Assembly: GCA_029256485.1 (NCBI GenBank)
Contig: JAQSXU010000012.1
Location: forward strand, 13,580 to 77,579
From: Clostridiaceae bacterium
GTDB taxonomy: Bacteria; Bacillota_A; Clostridia; Clostridiales; Clostridiaceae
Length of the DNA stretch: 64,000 nucleotides
Direction: 5' to 3'
The notes beneath the pieces are model-generated. The model was not told where the DNA came from and searched no databases. It saw only the letters and a list, made by a program, of their open reading frames with translations. Below are positions 26,445-36,671 of the stretch, piece by piece (position 1 is the first letter of the stretch; each line of letters starts with the position of its first letter). A program made the translations under genes and the position numbers.

Positions 26445-27056
26445 ATGACAACAATTGAAGATAAAATAAAACTGTTTTCTAAAATAGTGTACGATAAAAT
26501 TCAAAAAGAAGAGCAGAGGGAAATTGATAAATATATTAAAGAAAAAGAAACAACAATTAATGAAGAAAAAGCTAAAATACAAAATGAAGAAGAAAAGATA
26601 GTAAGGGAAATAGAAAAAAAAGCTGAGTTGAAGGCAAATGAAATTATTGCTAAAGAAAAACTTATTAAGCAGCAGGCATTAATTAATTTAAAGGAAAGTA
26701 TCATTAAAAGCATAATGCTGGAAATAAAAGATCAATTAGTTCATTATACAAAAACTCAGCAGTATTTTGATTTTTTAAAGAAAGAAATGATTAAAGTATT
26801 AGATACTCTTCAGCCTGGTGAATACAATCTATTCTTAACAGAGAGGGATATAAATGAATACAAAGATTCTTTAAATGAGGTTATATCAAAACATAATGGA
26901 TTTAATATTTCAATTAAAATAAATCCTATAGATTTAATTGGTGGTTTCATAATTGAAAATGGCAATGGAAGGGTAAGGATAGATAACAGCCTTTTGGAAA
27001 AACTTGAGGAGAATAAAGAAAATGTTGGAGTTAAAGTAATGGAGACAGTGGCGTAG
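26445..27056 (+). CDS. atpE: V/A-type ATPase subunit E (peripheral stalk)
   Basis: A 203-residue subunit with a long N-terminal coiled coil (residues 10-80, rich in EEKAKIQNEEEKIV-type heptads) and a C-terminal globular head containing NPIDLIGGFIIENGNG, the usual E-subunit signature. It pairs with the first gene product to form the stator stalk. The start follows GAGGTGATTTTT. Confidence 0.9.
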   Translation: MTTIEDKIKLFSKIVYDKIQKEEQREIDKYIKEKETTINEEKAKIQNEEEKIVREIEKKAELKANEIIAKEKLIKQQALINLKESIIKSIMLEIKDQLVHYTKTQQYFDFLKKEMIKVLDTLQPGEYNLFLTERDINEYKDSLNEVISKHNGFNISIKINPIDLIGGFIIENGNGRVRIDNSLLEKLEENKENVGVKVMETVA

Positions 27057-27068
27057 AGGAGTGATAAC

Positions 27069-28835
27069 ATGTCAGACAAGATTGGAAATATAATAGGAAT
27101 AAATGGTCCTGTTATTGAGGCAACCGGCATGAGCAGCTTTAAAATGAGAGAGATGGTTATGGTAGGAAATAAAAAACTAATTGGAGAAATAATAATCCTT
27201 CAGGATGATTATGCTACAATACAGGTTTATGAGGAAACCTCAGGACTTAAAGTAGGAGAAAAAATAATTTCTACTGGCAGACCATTATCACTTAAATTAG
27301 GACCAGGAATTATAGGAAATATATTTGATGGTATTGAAAGGCCTCTGGTAAAAATTAATGAAGAAAGTTTTGGATACATTCCAGAAGGTGTTGGGTTGAT
27401 TTCCTTAGATGAAAAGAAATTATGGGATGTAAATATATCAGCTAAACGGGGACAGTTACTAAAGGCAGGAGATATATACGCTGAAATTCAGGAAACCCCT
27501 TTGATAAAGCATAAGCTTATGGTACCGCCAGACATAGAGGGTACAGTTGTGAAAGTTAAGGAAAATGGTAAATATGCAATTGATGATGTGATTATGGAAT
27601 TGGAAAGTTCAGGTAAAAAGTATGAGTTGCCTCTTTATCAAATGTGGCCTGTTAGAAAGCCAAGACCTGTGAAAGAAAGAAAGAGAATAGAAACACCGTT
27701 GATTACAGGACAGAGAATATTAGACAGTTTTTTTCCTATAGCAAAGGGAGGAACTGTGGCTATTCCTGGTGGATTTGGTACAGGAAAAACTATGACCCAG
27801 CATCAGCTGGCAAAATGGTCAGATGCGGACATAATTATTTATATAGGCTGCGGTGAGAGGGGAAATGAAATGACTGAGGTATTGGAGGATTTCCCCAAGT
27901 TATCAGATCCTAAAACGGGAATGACTCTAATGAATAGAACAGTTTTAATTGCCAATACTTCAAATATGCCCGTTGCAGCCAGAGAGGCAAGCATATATAC
28001 AGGCATTACTCTTGCAGAATACTTTAGAGATATGGGATATCATGTAGCTATAATGGCTGATTCAACATCACGATGGGCAGAGGCTTTAAGGGAAATATCA
28101 GGAAGACTTGAAGAGATGCCTGCAGAGGAAGGGTATCCAGCTTATCTGCCTTCAAGAATTGCAGAATTTTATGAAAGAGCAGGATATGTAGAAAATTTAA
28201 ATGGAACAGATGGGTCTGTAACAGTAATAGGAGCAGTATCTCCTGCAGGAGGAGATTTTTCAGAGCCCGTAACACAAAATACCAAAAGATTTGTAAGCGC
28301 ATTTTTGAGCCTAGACAAAAAACTTGCCTATGCAAGGCACTATCCCGCAATTAACTGGCTGTCAAGCTACAGCGGATATACTACTATGCTTAGAGACTGG
28401 TTTGATGAAAATGTTGCTCCTGATTTTTTTACATTGAGAGGGAAAATGCTTAAGGTACTATTTGAAGAAAACAAACTGCAGGAAATAGTTAAGCTGGTGG
28501 GTGAAGATGTACTGCCTGATGATCAAAGATTAATTTTAGAAGTTGCTAAAATCCTTAAAATTGGCTTTCTACAGCAAAATGCTTATCATCAGGAAGATAC
28601 ATTTGTACCTCTGGAAAAACAATATAAAATGCTTAAAACCATCCAGGTATTAAATGATAATGCATATAAAGCAGTAAAACTAGGAGCACCAATATCTACA
28701 ATTAAGGACAAAGATATTTTTGAACAGCTGTATAAAATGAAATATAATATTCCAAATGATGATTTATCCGGATTAGACAAGCTTCAAAAGCACATATTGG
28801 AATTCTACAGTAAACTTTGTGAAAAGTATGCTTAG
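27069..28835 (+). CDS. atpA: V/A-type ATPase subunit A (catalytic)
   Basis: A 588-residue catalytic subunit, the usual length. It has the beta-barrel start, the non-homologous insert (about residues 110-190), the P-loop GGFGTGKTM, the GERGNEM motif with the catalytic glutamate, the SRWAEALRE helix and DSTSR. It carries out ATP hydrolysis or synthesis coupled to rotor turning. ATG at 27069 follows GAGGAGTG, 12 bases after subunit E. Confidence 0.97.
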   Translation: MSDKIGNIIGINGPVIEATGMSSFKMREMVMVGNKKLIGEIIILQDDYATIQVYEETSGLKVGEKIISTGRPLSLKLGPGIIGNIFDGIERPLVKINEESFGYIPEGVGLISLDEKKLWDVNISAKRGQLLKAGDIYAEIQETPLIKHKLMVPPDIEGTVVKVKENGKYAIDDVIMELESSGKKYELPLYQMWPVRKPRPVKERKRIETPLITGQRILDSFFPIAKGGTVAIPGGFGTGKTMTQHQLAKWSDADIIIYIGCGERGNEMTEVLEDFPKLSDPKTGMTLMNRTVLIANTSNMPVAAREASIYTGITLAEYFRDMGYHVAIMADSTSRWAEALREISGRLEEMPAEEGYPAYLPSRIAEFYERAGYVENLNGTDGSVTVIGAVSPAGGDFSEPVTQNTKRFVSAFLSLDKKLAYARHYPAINWLSSYSGYTTMLRDWFDENVAPDFFTLRGKMLKVLFEENKLQEIVKLVGEDVLPDDQRLILEVAKILKIGFLQQNAYHQEDTFVPLEKQYKMLKTIQVLNDNAYKAVKLGAPISTIKDKDIFEQLYKMKYNIPNDDLSGLDKLQKHILEFYSKLCEKYA

Positions 28836-28846
28836 GGGGTGTTATC

Positions 28847-30226
28847 ATGAAGAAGCAATATTTAACTTTAGATAAAGTTCAAGGACCTTTAATAATTTTA
28901 TCTGACATAAGTGATGTATCATATGATGAAATTGTAGACATAGTAATAGACGGTAAGGAAAGTAAAAAGGGAAAAGTGGTTCAAATTCAAGGTGACAAAG
29001 CAATTATTCAGGTATTTGAACCTACTTCAGGTATTTCAGTTGAAAATGCGGCAGTTTCTTTTTCAGGTAAGCCTCTGCAGATAGGACTTTCAAAGGATAT
29101 TTTAGGAAGAGAATTTAATGGTATTGGTGAGCCCAGAGATGGTGGAGGAGAAATCTACAGCTCAAAAAAATATAATGTAAATGGCAGACCTATGAACCCA
29201 GTAGCAAGAAAGTATCCTAGAAATTTTATTGAAACAGGAATATCATCTATAGATTGCTTAACTACATTAATAAGAGGACAGAAGTTACCTATTTTTTCTG
29301 GTAATGGTATGCCTCATAATGAGCTGGCAGCTCAAATAGTAAGGCAGGCCAAGATAAGTGATGATGAAGGCAGCAATTTTGCAGTAGTATTTGCTGCAAT
29401 GGGTATAAAACATGACGATGCTGACTTCTTTAGAAGAAGCTTTCAGGAAGCAGGTGTGCTGGAGAGAGTTGTAATGTATATAAATTTAGCTGATGATCCA
29501 ATAGTTGAGAGAATAATTACTCCAAGGTGTGCGCTTACAGCTGCAGAATATTTAGCCTTTGAGGAAAATATGCATATACTGGTTATCATGACAGATATGA
29601 CAAGCTACTGTGAGGCTTTAAGAGAATTGTCATCTTCAAGAGAAGAAGTTCCAAGCAGAAAGGGATATCCCGGGTATCTTTATTCAGATTTAGCATCTCT
29701 GTATGAAAGGGCTGGAATGCTGCAGGGGTTAACCGGATCCATAACTCAAATTCCCATTTTAACAATGCCCAATGACGATATAACTCATCCTGTACCAGAT
29801 TTAACTGGATATATAACAGAGGGACAGATTGTTTTAAGCAGAGGGGTTTATCAAAGAAACATATATCCTCCTGTGAGTATACTTCCTTCACTATCCAGAT
29901 TGATGAAGGATGGCATAGGTGAAGGATATACCAGGGATGACCACGCAGAGGTTTCAAATCAAATCTTTGCATCCTATTCTCATGTTCAGGATATAATAGC
30001 CTTAGCACAGGTTATAGGTGAGGATGAGCTTTCCGATGTGGATAAAGAATATATGGAATTTGGAAGACAGTTCGAAGAGAAATTTCTAAAACAAGCATAT
30101 GATGAAGATAGAAATATTGAAGAAACATTAGATTTAGCCTGGGACATGTTATCTATTTTACCAAAATCCGAACTGGATAGAGTTAGTCCGGAAAACATAG
30201 AAAAACATTATAGGGGTGGTAAGTAA
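28847..30226 (+). CDS. atpB: V/A-type ATPase subunit B
   Basis: A 459-residue regulatory nucleotide-binding subunit. The P-loop position is degenerate ([15 protein letters not shown]), as normal for B subunits, and the arginine finger region lies in [17 protein letters not shown]. It forms the hexamer with subunit A. It begins 11 bases after subunit A and overlaps subunit D by one base. Confidence 0.97.
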   Translation: MKKQYLTLDKVQGPLIILSDISDVSYDEIVDIVIDGKESKKGKVVQIQGDKAIIQVFEPTSGISVENAAVSFSGKPLQIGLSKDILGREFNGIGEPRDGGGEIYSSKKYNVNGRPMNPVARKYPRNFIETGISSIDCLTTLIRGQKLPIFSGNGMPHNELAAQIVRQAKISDDEGSNFAVVFAAMGIKHDDADFFRRSFQEAGVLERVVMYINLADDPIVERIITPRCALTAAEYLAFEENMHILVIMTDMTSYCEALRELSSSREEVPSRKGYPGYLYSDLASLYERAGMLQGLTGSITQIPILTMPNDDITHPVPDLTGYITEGQIVLSRGVYQRNIYPPVSILPSLSRLMKDGIGEGYTRDDHAEVSNQIFASYSHVQDIIALAQVIGEDELSDVDKEYMEFGRQFEEKFLKQAYDEDRNIEETLDLAWDMLSILPKSELDRVSPENIEKHYRGGK

Positions 30227-30843
30227 TGGAAAATATTGCTCCTACAAAATCTAATTTAATGAGTGCACAAAATTCATTAGAATTTTCAGAGAAAGGCTTT
30301 GAACTATTAGATAAAAAAAGAAATGTGCTCATAAGAGAAATGATGTCATATATGGGCAGGGCAGAGGAATTGCAAAACAGAATAAATATTAACTTTAAAG
30401 AAGCCTATGATGCTCTAAGACAGGCTAATATAACTATGGGAATTAATACAGTTGAAGATATTGCCATGTCCATTCCTGAGGCTTCAGATTATTCTGTATT
30501 GTTTAAAAGTGTAATGGGGGTAGAAGTGCCACATGTAAACTTTGAGAAGAAAGATATCGAACCAAAATATAGTTTTTATAGAAGTAATGCCACTATGGAT
30601 TTGGCCTTTAAGAAATTTAATGATGTAAAGCATTTGATTTATGAACTGGCTGAAGTTGAAAATGCAGTTTATAAATTAGCTATGGAGGTAAAGAAAACAC
30701 AAAAAAGAGCAAATGCTCTGGAAAACATACAAATACCTAAATTTGAAGAAATAGTAAAATCAATAGGAGAAGTGCTTGAGGAGAAGGAAAGAGAAGATTT
30801 CTTCAGGTTAAAAGTTGTTAAAAAGAAAAAGAACAAAAAATAG
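30226..30843 (+). CDS. atpD: V/A-type ATPase subunit D
   Basis: A 205-residue central-shaft subunit: long N- and C-terminal helices that form an antiparallel coiled coil (APTKSNLMSAQNSLEFSEKG and KKTQKRANALENIQIP). It is the last gene of the ATPase operon, with GGGGTGG before the start and overlapping the end of subunit B. Confidence 0.95.
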   Translation: MENIAPTKSNLMSAQNSLEFSEKGFELLDKKRNVLIREMMSYMGRAEELQNRININFKEAYDALRQANITMGINTVEDIAMSIPEASDYSVLFKSVMGVEVPHVNFEKKDIEPKYSFYRSNATMDLAFKKFNDVKHLIYELAEVENAVYKLAMEVKKTQKRANALENIQIPKFEEIVKSIGEVLEEKEREDFFRLKVVKKKKNKK

Positions 30844-30937
30844 CCTAAAACTCCTAATTAACTACATGCTGAGGATATATTTTGTCAGAAGTAGCCAAAA
30901 ATAAAGTTGATTTGAAATAATTTAGATTATATAATTA

Positions 30938-30987
30938 AATAACCATAATTTATTTTGGTATTAAAATATTATGGTTATTTTTTTTAT
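30938..30987 (+). terminator. V/A-type ATPase operon terminator
   Basis: AAATAACCATAAT and ATTATGGTTATTT form a 13-bp perfect stem followed by eight or more T, about 95 bases after the subunit D stop. Confidence 0.85.
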
Positions 30988-31062
30988 TTTAATGTAGTAT
31001 TATAAAGGAAAGCAATAATTATTATTTGGTATTGAGATTTTGGGGTTAAGGGTGAGAAAATT

Positions 31063-34000
31063 ATGAAGAATTTATTTCATGTTGGACTGGATGTAGGGTC
31101 AACTACTGTAAAAATAGTTATTAATGATAAAAATGATAACACTGTGTACAGTAAGTACCAAAGGCACTTTGCCGATATAAAAAATACCATAATCCAACTT
31201 ATATCAGAAGCATATAATACAATTAAAGATCAAAATATAACTATTATGGTTACAGGATCGGGAGGATTATCTGTATCTAAGTGGTTAAATATCTCATTTA
31301 TCCAGGAAGTAATAGCATGTACCACAACTATTGAAAAATTTATACCAGAAACCCATGTAGCTATTGAACTTGGTGGTGAAGATGCAAAAATAACATTTTT
31401 TGATGACGGTGTAGATCAAAGAATGAATGGGACCTGTGCAGGCGGTACTGGTGCCTTTGTAGATCAAATGGCTGCCTTGCTGCAAACAGATGCTCAGGGA
31501 ATTAATGAACTGGCTAAAAGCCATAAAATGATTTATCCTATTGCTGCCAGATGCGGGGTATTTGCAAAGACAGATATACAGCCATTATTAAATGAGGGTG
31601 CAGCTAGGGAAGATATTGCGGCTTCTGTATTTCAATCCGTTGTTAATCAAACTATTAGTGGACTTGCATGTGGAAAGACAATTAAAGGTAATGTAGCATT
31701 TCTAGGAGGACCGCTATATTTCTTATCAGAGCTTAGAAATAGATTTATAGATACATTAAAACTTACTCCTGAACAGGTTATTTTTCCGGAAAATTCACAG
31801 CTGTTTGTGGCTATGGGCGCTGCCCTAGCATCTAAAAAAGAAGAAATTATTGAATTTAAATCATTAATTGATAAGATACCAACTTTAAGAAATGCATACA
31901 GCGATGAAATTCAAAGCTTAAGACCTTTATTTAAAAATGAACAGGAGCTTTTGGAATTTACTGAAAGGCATGATAAATATAAGGTTATAAAAGGACAATT
32001 ATCTGATGCTAAAGGAGGATGCTTCTTAGGAATTGATGTAGGCTCTACTACAACAAAGGCGGTTATAGTTGATAAGGAAGGAACTTTGTTGTATTCACAT
32101 TATGGAAGCAATGAGGGAAGTCCATTAAAAGCTACTGTAAAAATCCTAAAAGAAGTATATAAATTACTGCCCAGGGATGCTTATTTGGCAAATTCAGCAG
32201 TAACCGGTTATGGTGAAGCTCTGGTAAAAGCAGCTCTTAACGTAGATATTGGAGAAGTTGAAACTGTTGCTCATTATAAGGCAGCAGAATTTTTCCAGCC
32301 TGGTGTAGATTTCATTTTAGACATTGGTGGACAAGATATGAAATGTCTTAAGATAAGAGATGGAGTAATTGACAGTATAATGTTAAATGAAGCATGTTCA
32401 GCTGGATGCGGTTCTTTTATAGAAAACTTTGCTAATTCTATGAATATGCCTGTGCAGCAATTTGCAAAAGAAGCACTGTTTACAAAGAAGCCTGTGGATT
32501 TAGGATCAAGATGTACGGTATTTATGAATTCAAAGGTTAAGCAGGCTCAAAAGGAAGGAGCAACTGTAGGGGATATATCTGCAGGACTTTCTTACTCAGT
32601 AATAAAAAATGCACTTCAAAAGGTTATTAAAATCAGAAACCCAAAAGATATGGGAAAAAACATAATAGTTCAGGGAGGAACTTTTTATAATGATGCCATT
32701 TTAAGAGCTTTTGAGCTTATCTCTGAAAGAGAGGTAGTGAGACCTGATATTGCTGGACTTATGGGTGCCTTTGGAGCTGCAATAATTGCAAAAGAGGCTG
32801 GTATTCCAGAAAGTAAAAGTTCTATTGCTTCTTTGGAAGAACTCGATAAATTTAATACCACTGTTACCATGAAAAGATGTGGTAAGTGCGGAAATAACTG
32901 CTTAATGACAATTAATAAATTTTCTGATGGCAGGGAATTTATATCTGGCAACAGGTGTGAAAGAGGTCTTGGCAAGGAAATAACCACTTCAGATATTCCT
33001 AATTTATATGATTACAAATATAAGAGAATATTTGACTATATACCATTGAGAAAGCAGGAAGCCAAAAGAGGAGTAATAGGAATACCAAGGGTATTGAATA
33101 TTTATGAAAACTATCCATTTTGGTTTACTCTCTTCACTGATTTAGGCTTCAGGGTGGAGATTTCTCCAAGATCATCCAAGAATATATATGATCTTGGAAT
33201 TGAAACAATTCCATCTGAATCAGCTTGTTATCCTGCTAAAATATCTCATGGGCATATAATGAGCCTAATAAACAGAAACGTAGATATAATATTTTATCCA
33301 TGTATTCCATATGAACAAAATGAACAGGGAAAGGCAGATAACCACTATAACTGTCCAATGGTAACTTCGTACCCAGAAGTTATTAAAAATAATATGGATA
33401 TAATAAGAGAGAAAAATATAAAGTTCATGAACCCATTTTTGCCTTTAGATGATGCAGGCAGACTTAAAAAGAGATTATATGAGGAATTCAGTGAATTTAA
33501 TATAACAAGAAATGAAATTAATAATGCTGTTGACTTAGCCTTTGCTGAATTACAGAACATGAAAAATGACATAAGAAAAAAGGGCGAGGAAGTAGTTCAA
33601 TATTTAAAGGATAACAATAAAAATGGTATTGTTTTAGCTGGCAGACCATATCATATTGATCCTGAAATAAACCATGGAATACCAAATTTAATTACCTCAT
33701 TTGGTTTAGCGGTTTTAACAGAAGATTCTGTGGAACATTTAGGTGATGTTGAAAGACCTTTAAGGGTAGTAGACCAGTGGATGTACCATTCCAGATTATA
33801 TGCGGCTGCAAGCTTTGTGGCTAAAGAAAAAAATCTTGAATTAGTGCAGCTTAATTCATTTGGCTGCGGCTTGGATGCAGTTACAACAGATCAGGTTCAA
33901 GAAATACTTAAAGTATACGATAAAATTTATACTGTTCTTAAAATAGATGAGGGAAGCAATTTAGGTGCAGTAAAAATAAGAATAAGATCTCTGCTGGCGG

Positions 34001-35355
34001 CTATGGATGAAAGAGATAAGAATGGCTTTGTTCCAGCTAAGATAATTGAAACACCTAAGAGAATCCTTTTTACAGAGCAGATGAGAAAAGAGCATACAAT
34101 ACTGGCACCTCAAATGTCTCCAATTCATTTTCAATTTATAGAAGAGGCAATGAGGGCCTGCGGGTACAACATAGTAATTCTTCCATCTGTAGATAAGAAT
34201 GCTGTAAATGAGGGCCTAAAATATGTAAACAATGATGCCTGTTATCCTTCAATTATAGTTGTTGGACAGATGATTGAAGCTTTAAAAAGCGGAAAATATG
34301 ATATAAATAATACATCTGTTTTAATAACCCAAACTGGTGGAGGCTGCAGGGCTACAAATTACATTGGATTTTTAAGAAAAGCATTAAGGGATGCTGGTTT
34401 TGAAAATGTGCCGGTTATATCTTTAAATGCAGTGGGAATGGAGAAAAATCCAGGGTTTAAATTAACAGCTTCTCTTGGTATAAAGAGCTTAATGGCAATA
34501 CTATACGGAGATTTATTTATGAAGGTGCTTTACAGAGTAAGGCCTTACGAGAAGATTAAAGGTTCCGCAAATTTACTTTATGAAAAATGGATTGAAAAAT
34601 GTAAAGAAAATATAAGAAATGGAAATCATAAAGAGTTCAAAAGAAATATCAGGGGTATTGTTGAGGACTTCGACAATCTGGAAATTAATAATGTAGAAAA
34701 ACCAAAGGTTGGAGTAGTAGGAGAAATACTAGTGAAATTTCATCCAACAGCTAACAATGATATAGTTTCAGTAATTGAAAATGAGGGCGCTGAAGCTGTG
34801 GTGCCGGATTTACTGGGATTTGTGCTGTATTGTGCTTATGATTATAATTTTAAGTATAAATATTTATCAGGTACCAGAAAAGCTAAAATATTAGGTAATA
34901 TGGCTATTAAATTCATAGAGTACTACACAAGAGAAATGAATAACGCCTTGAAACAAAGTAAAAGGTTCAGTCCATCTGAATCTATTGAAGAATTGGCAAA
35001 TAAGGCTTCAGAAATAGTGTCTATCGGAAATCAGACTGGAGAAGGCTGGTTCTTGACTGCAGAAATGATTGAGTTAATTCAAAGCGGCACTAAAAATATA
35101 TTGTGTGTTCAGCCATTTGCCTGCCTGCCAAATCATGTTACAGGTAAAGGAATGATAAAGGAACTGAAGAGGAAGTATTCAGGTGCTAATATTGCAGCAA
35201 TAGATTATGATCCTGGTGCTTCGGAAGTAAATCAATTAAATAGAATTAAATTGATGCTATCAGTAGCATTTAAGGCATTGGAGAAAGATGACAAATTTGA
35301 CTTGGAAGAGGCACAAAACCAAGTAGCAGCAACAGATAGTAATAAAACATCATAA
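31063..35355 (+). CDS. Acyl-CoA dehydratase activase-related protein (BadF/HgdC-type fusion)
   Basis: A 1430-residue protein. It begins with two ASKHA-type activase domains of the BadF/BadG/HgdC family: [13 protein letters not shown] at residue 7 and [14 protein letters not shown] near residue 325. Each has the 4Fe-4S cysteine pair, [12 protein letters not shown] in the first and [11 protein letters not shown] in the second. A CxxC cluster ([10 protein letters not shown]) follows near residue 605, then a DUF2229-type region (about 660-880) and a long C-terminal part resembling 2-hydroxyglutaryl-CoA dehydratase D subunits ([18 protein letters not shown]). HgdC activators inject one electron into 2-hydroxyacyl-CoA dehydratases; the role of these large fused homologues, common in clostridia, is not established. 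It is monocistronic with its own terminator. Confidence 0.88.
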   Translation: MKNLFHVGLDVGSTTVKIVINDKNDNTVYSKYQRHFADIKNTIIQLISEAYNTIKDQNITIMVTGSGGLSVSKWLNISFIQEVIACTTTIEKFIPETHVAIELGGEDAKITFFDDGVDQRMNGTCAGGTGAFVDQMAALLQTDAQGINELAKSHKMIYPIAARCGVFAKTDIQPLLNEGAAREDIAASVFQSVVNQTISGLACGKTIKGNVAFLGGPLYFLSELRNRFIDTLKLTPEQVIFPENSQLFVAMGAALASKKEEIIEFKSLIDKIPTLRNAYSDEIQSLRPLFKNEQELLEFTERHDKYKVIKGQLSDAKGGCFLGIDVGSTTTKAVIVDKEGTLLYSHYGSNEGSPLKATVKILKEVYKLLPRDAYLANSAVTGYGEALVKAALNVDIGEVETVAHYKAAEFFQPGVDFILDIGGQDMKCLKIRDGVIDSIMLNEACSAGCGSFIENFANSMNMPVQQFAKEALFTKKPVDLGSRCTVFMNSKVKQAQKEGATVGDISAGLSYSVIKNALQKVIKIRNPKDMGKNIIVQGGTFYNDAILRAFELISEREVVRPDIAGLMGAFGAAIIAKEAGIPESKSSIASLEELDKFNTTVTMKRCGKCGNNCLMTINKFSDGREFISGNRCERGLGKEITTSDIPNLYDYKYKRIFDYIPLRKQEAKRGVIGIPRVLNIYENYPFWFTLFTDLGFRVEISPRSSKNIYDLGIETIPSESACYPAKISHGHIMSLINRNVDIIFYPCIPYEQNEQGKADNHYNCPMVTSYPEVIKNNMDIIREKNIKFMNPFLPLDDAGRLKKRLYEEFSEFNITRNEINNAVDLAFAELQNMKNDIRKKGEEVVQYLKDNNKNGIVLAGRPYHIDPEINHGIPNLITSFGLAVLTEDSVEHLGDVERPLRVVDQWMYHSRLYAAASFVAKEKNLELVQLNSFGCGLDAVTTDQVQEILKVYDKIYTVLKIDEGSNLGAVKIRIRSLLAAMDERDKNGFVPAKIIETPKRILFTEQMRKEHTILAPQMSPIHFQFIEEAMRACGYNIVILPSVDKNAVNEGLKYVNNDACYPSIIVVGQMIEALKSGKYDINNTSVLITQTGGGCRATNYIGFLRKALRDAGFENVPVISLNAVGMEKNPGFKLTASLGIKSLMAILYGDLFMKVLYRVRPYEKIKGSANLLYEKWIEKCKENIRNGNHKEFKRNIRGIVEDFDNLEINNVEKPKVGVVGEILVKFHPTANNDIVSVIENEGAEAVVPDLLGFVLYCAYDYNFKYKYLSGTRKAKILGNMAIKFIEYYTREMNNALKQSKRFSPSESIEELANKASEIVSIGNQTGEGWFLTAEMIELIQSGTKNILCVQPFACLPNHVTGKGMIKELKRKYSGANIAAIDYDPGASEVNQLNRIKLMLSVAFKALEKDDKFDLEEAQNQVAATDSNKTS

Positions 35356-35384
35356 AAAGAGACCCTGAACGGGTCTCTTTTTTG
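35355..35384 (+). terminator. Terminator after the activase-related gene
   Basis: AAAGAGACCC and GGGTCTCTTT pair perfectly around TGAAC, followed by TTTT, immediately after the stop codon. Confidence 0.88.
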
Positions 35385-35394
35385 ATGTTTTATT

Positions 35395-35524
35395 AAAAGA
35401 ATAAAGAATAAAGATCAAAGATCAAAGAATGTGGATTTTCAGCTAAGCTGAAAATCTATTTTTTAAGTTTTGCCTTTAGGCAAAACAACATTATTTGTTA
35501 TCTATTCTTTAATCTTTGTTATTT
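35395..35524. repeat. R1-family repeat (copy B)
   Basis: It runs from AAAAGAATAAAGAATAAAG to TTAATCTTTGTTATTTAG, with the two internal hairpins GATTTTCAGCTAAGCTGAAAATC and GTTTTGCCTTTAGGCAAAAC. It fills the gap between the convergent activase-related and binding-protein genes and covers the stop codon of the latter. Confidence 0.8.
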
Positions 35525-36544
35525 AGAATTTATGACTTTGGTTGCAAAATCAGTGTTTACTATTTTAGAGAAGGCAGGTCTTTGAGGGATAAGGGATGAA
35601 TTATAGGATTGAATTATGTCCATTAATCTGTTTAAATCAGCTTCTTTTAAAACAGGTGTTTCAGCAAATGCATTAACTTCTCTGTAATTTTTAACTACCG
35701 AAACAATTATGTCTTCATCTACACCTGGGAAAAATGATTTTATAGAAGCGGCAACTTCCTTATCGCTGTGGTTCTTTACCCAAATTTGACCTTCATATAT
35801 AGCTTTGGTGAACTTTTCAATTACAGTTGGATTTTTTGCAATATAGGATTTTGTTGCATAAAAGCAAGTATAAGGAATTACACCAGCTGATTTTCCTACG
35901 GAAGCCACAATATATCCAGATTTATCTTTTTCCAGCATACTTCCTGTTGGTTCAAAGAGAGCAACATAATCACCAGTACCAGCTTTAAAAGCACCAGAAG
36001 TTGCAGTGTAATCTATATTTGTTATGATCTTTACGTCTTTATTAGGTTGAATGCCTTGATTTCTGAGAACATATTCTAAGCTCATTTCAGGAACTCCACC
36101 AGGTCTTCCTCCTATAATAGTTTTACCCTTAACATTTGCCCAACTAAAATTAGATTCAGATTTTCTTCCTACAAGGAAAGAACCATCAGTTTGGGTTAAT
36201 TGAGCAAAAACTATAGGGTAGTCTTCTTTGTTTTGATTGTAAATGTAAATTACTTGCTCAGGTCCAGAAAAACCTATATCTGAGCTGCCGCTTATTACTT
36301 GCTGCATTGTCTTATCGGCGCCCTGTCCAGTACTCAAATCAATTTCTATTCCCTGTTCTTTAAAGAACCCTTCACTTATTGCCGCATACATTGGAGCATA
36401 AAACACAGAACGTGCAACTTCATTAAGTTTTATTTTTACAGTACCGGTACTTGTATTAGTTTTTTTACTGCAACCTGAAAATAAAGTTATAATTAATAAA
36501 ATAGAAACCAGAAGTGATAGTGGGGAAATAAATTTTTTATTCAT
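35519..36544 (-). CDS. ABC transporter substrate-binding lipoprotein (NitT/TauT/thiamine-precursor-like)
   Basis: A 341-residue lipoprotein. The signal ends in the lipobox LFSGC (cysteine about residue 28). The mature protein has the periplasmic-binding fold of the NMT1/SsuA type: KIKLNEVARSVFYAPMYAA, EGFFKEQGIEIDL, a GGRPGGVPEM loop and the ending PAFSKIV. Substrates of this family include sulfonates, nitrate and thiamine precursors; the ligand cannot be told. ATG at 36544 follows GGAGGT. No transporter gene is adjacent. The split ABC operon at 12.5-21.9 kb, which lacks a binding protein, is of the matching family. The stop codon is part of an R1 repeat. Confidence 0.85.
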   Translation of the reverse strand: MNKKFISPLSLLVSILLIITLFSGCSKKTNTSTGTVKIKLNEVARSVFYAPMYAAISEGFFKEQGIEIDLSTGQGADKTMQQVISGSSDIGFSGPEQVIYIYNQNKEDYPIVFAQLTQTDGSFLVGRKSESNFSWANVKGKTIIGGRPGGVPEMSLEYVLRNQGIQPNKDVKIITNIDYTATSGAFKAGTGDYVALFEPTGSMLEKDKSGYIVASVGKSAGVIPYTCFYATKSYIAKNPTVIEKFTKAIYEGQIWVKNHSDKEVAASIKSFFPGVDEDIIVSVVKNYREVNAFAETPVLKEADLNRLMDIIQSYNSSLIPQRPAFSKIVNTDFATKVINSK

Positions 36545-36671
36545 GGAGACCTCCACCTCAATTTAATTTCTATTTATAATATGTAAAAAACATTAAACTT
36601 GTCACTGATGTAGAATATACAATTATTTGTAGTATAATGTTTTTGTATGAGTGCAAAAACGGAGGGGTATC

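Noticed and set aside
35355..35524. R1 repeat considered as part of a transposon with coding capacity
   Set aside because: No open frame of meaningful length; only hairpins.
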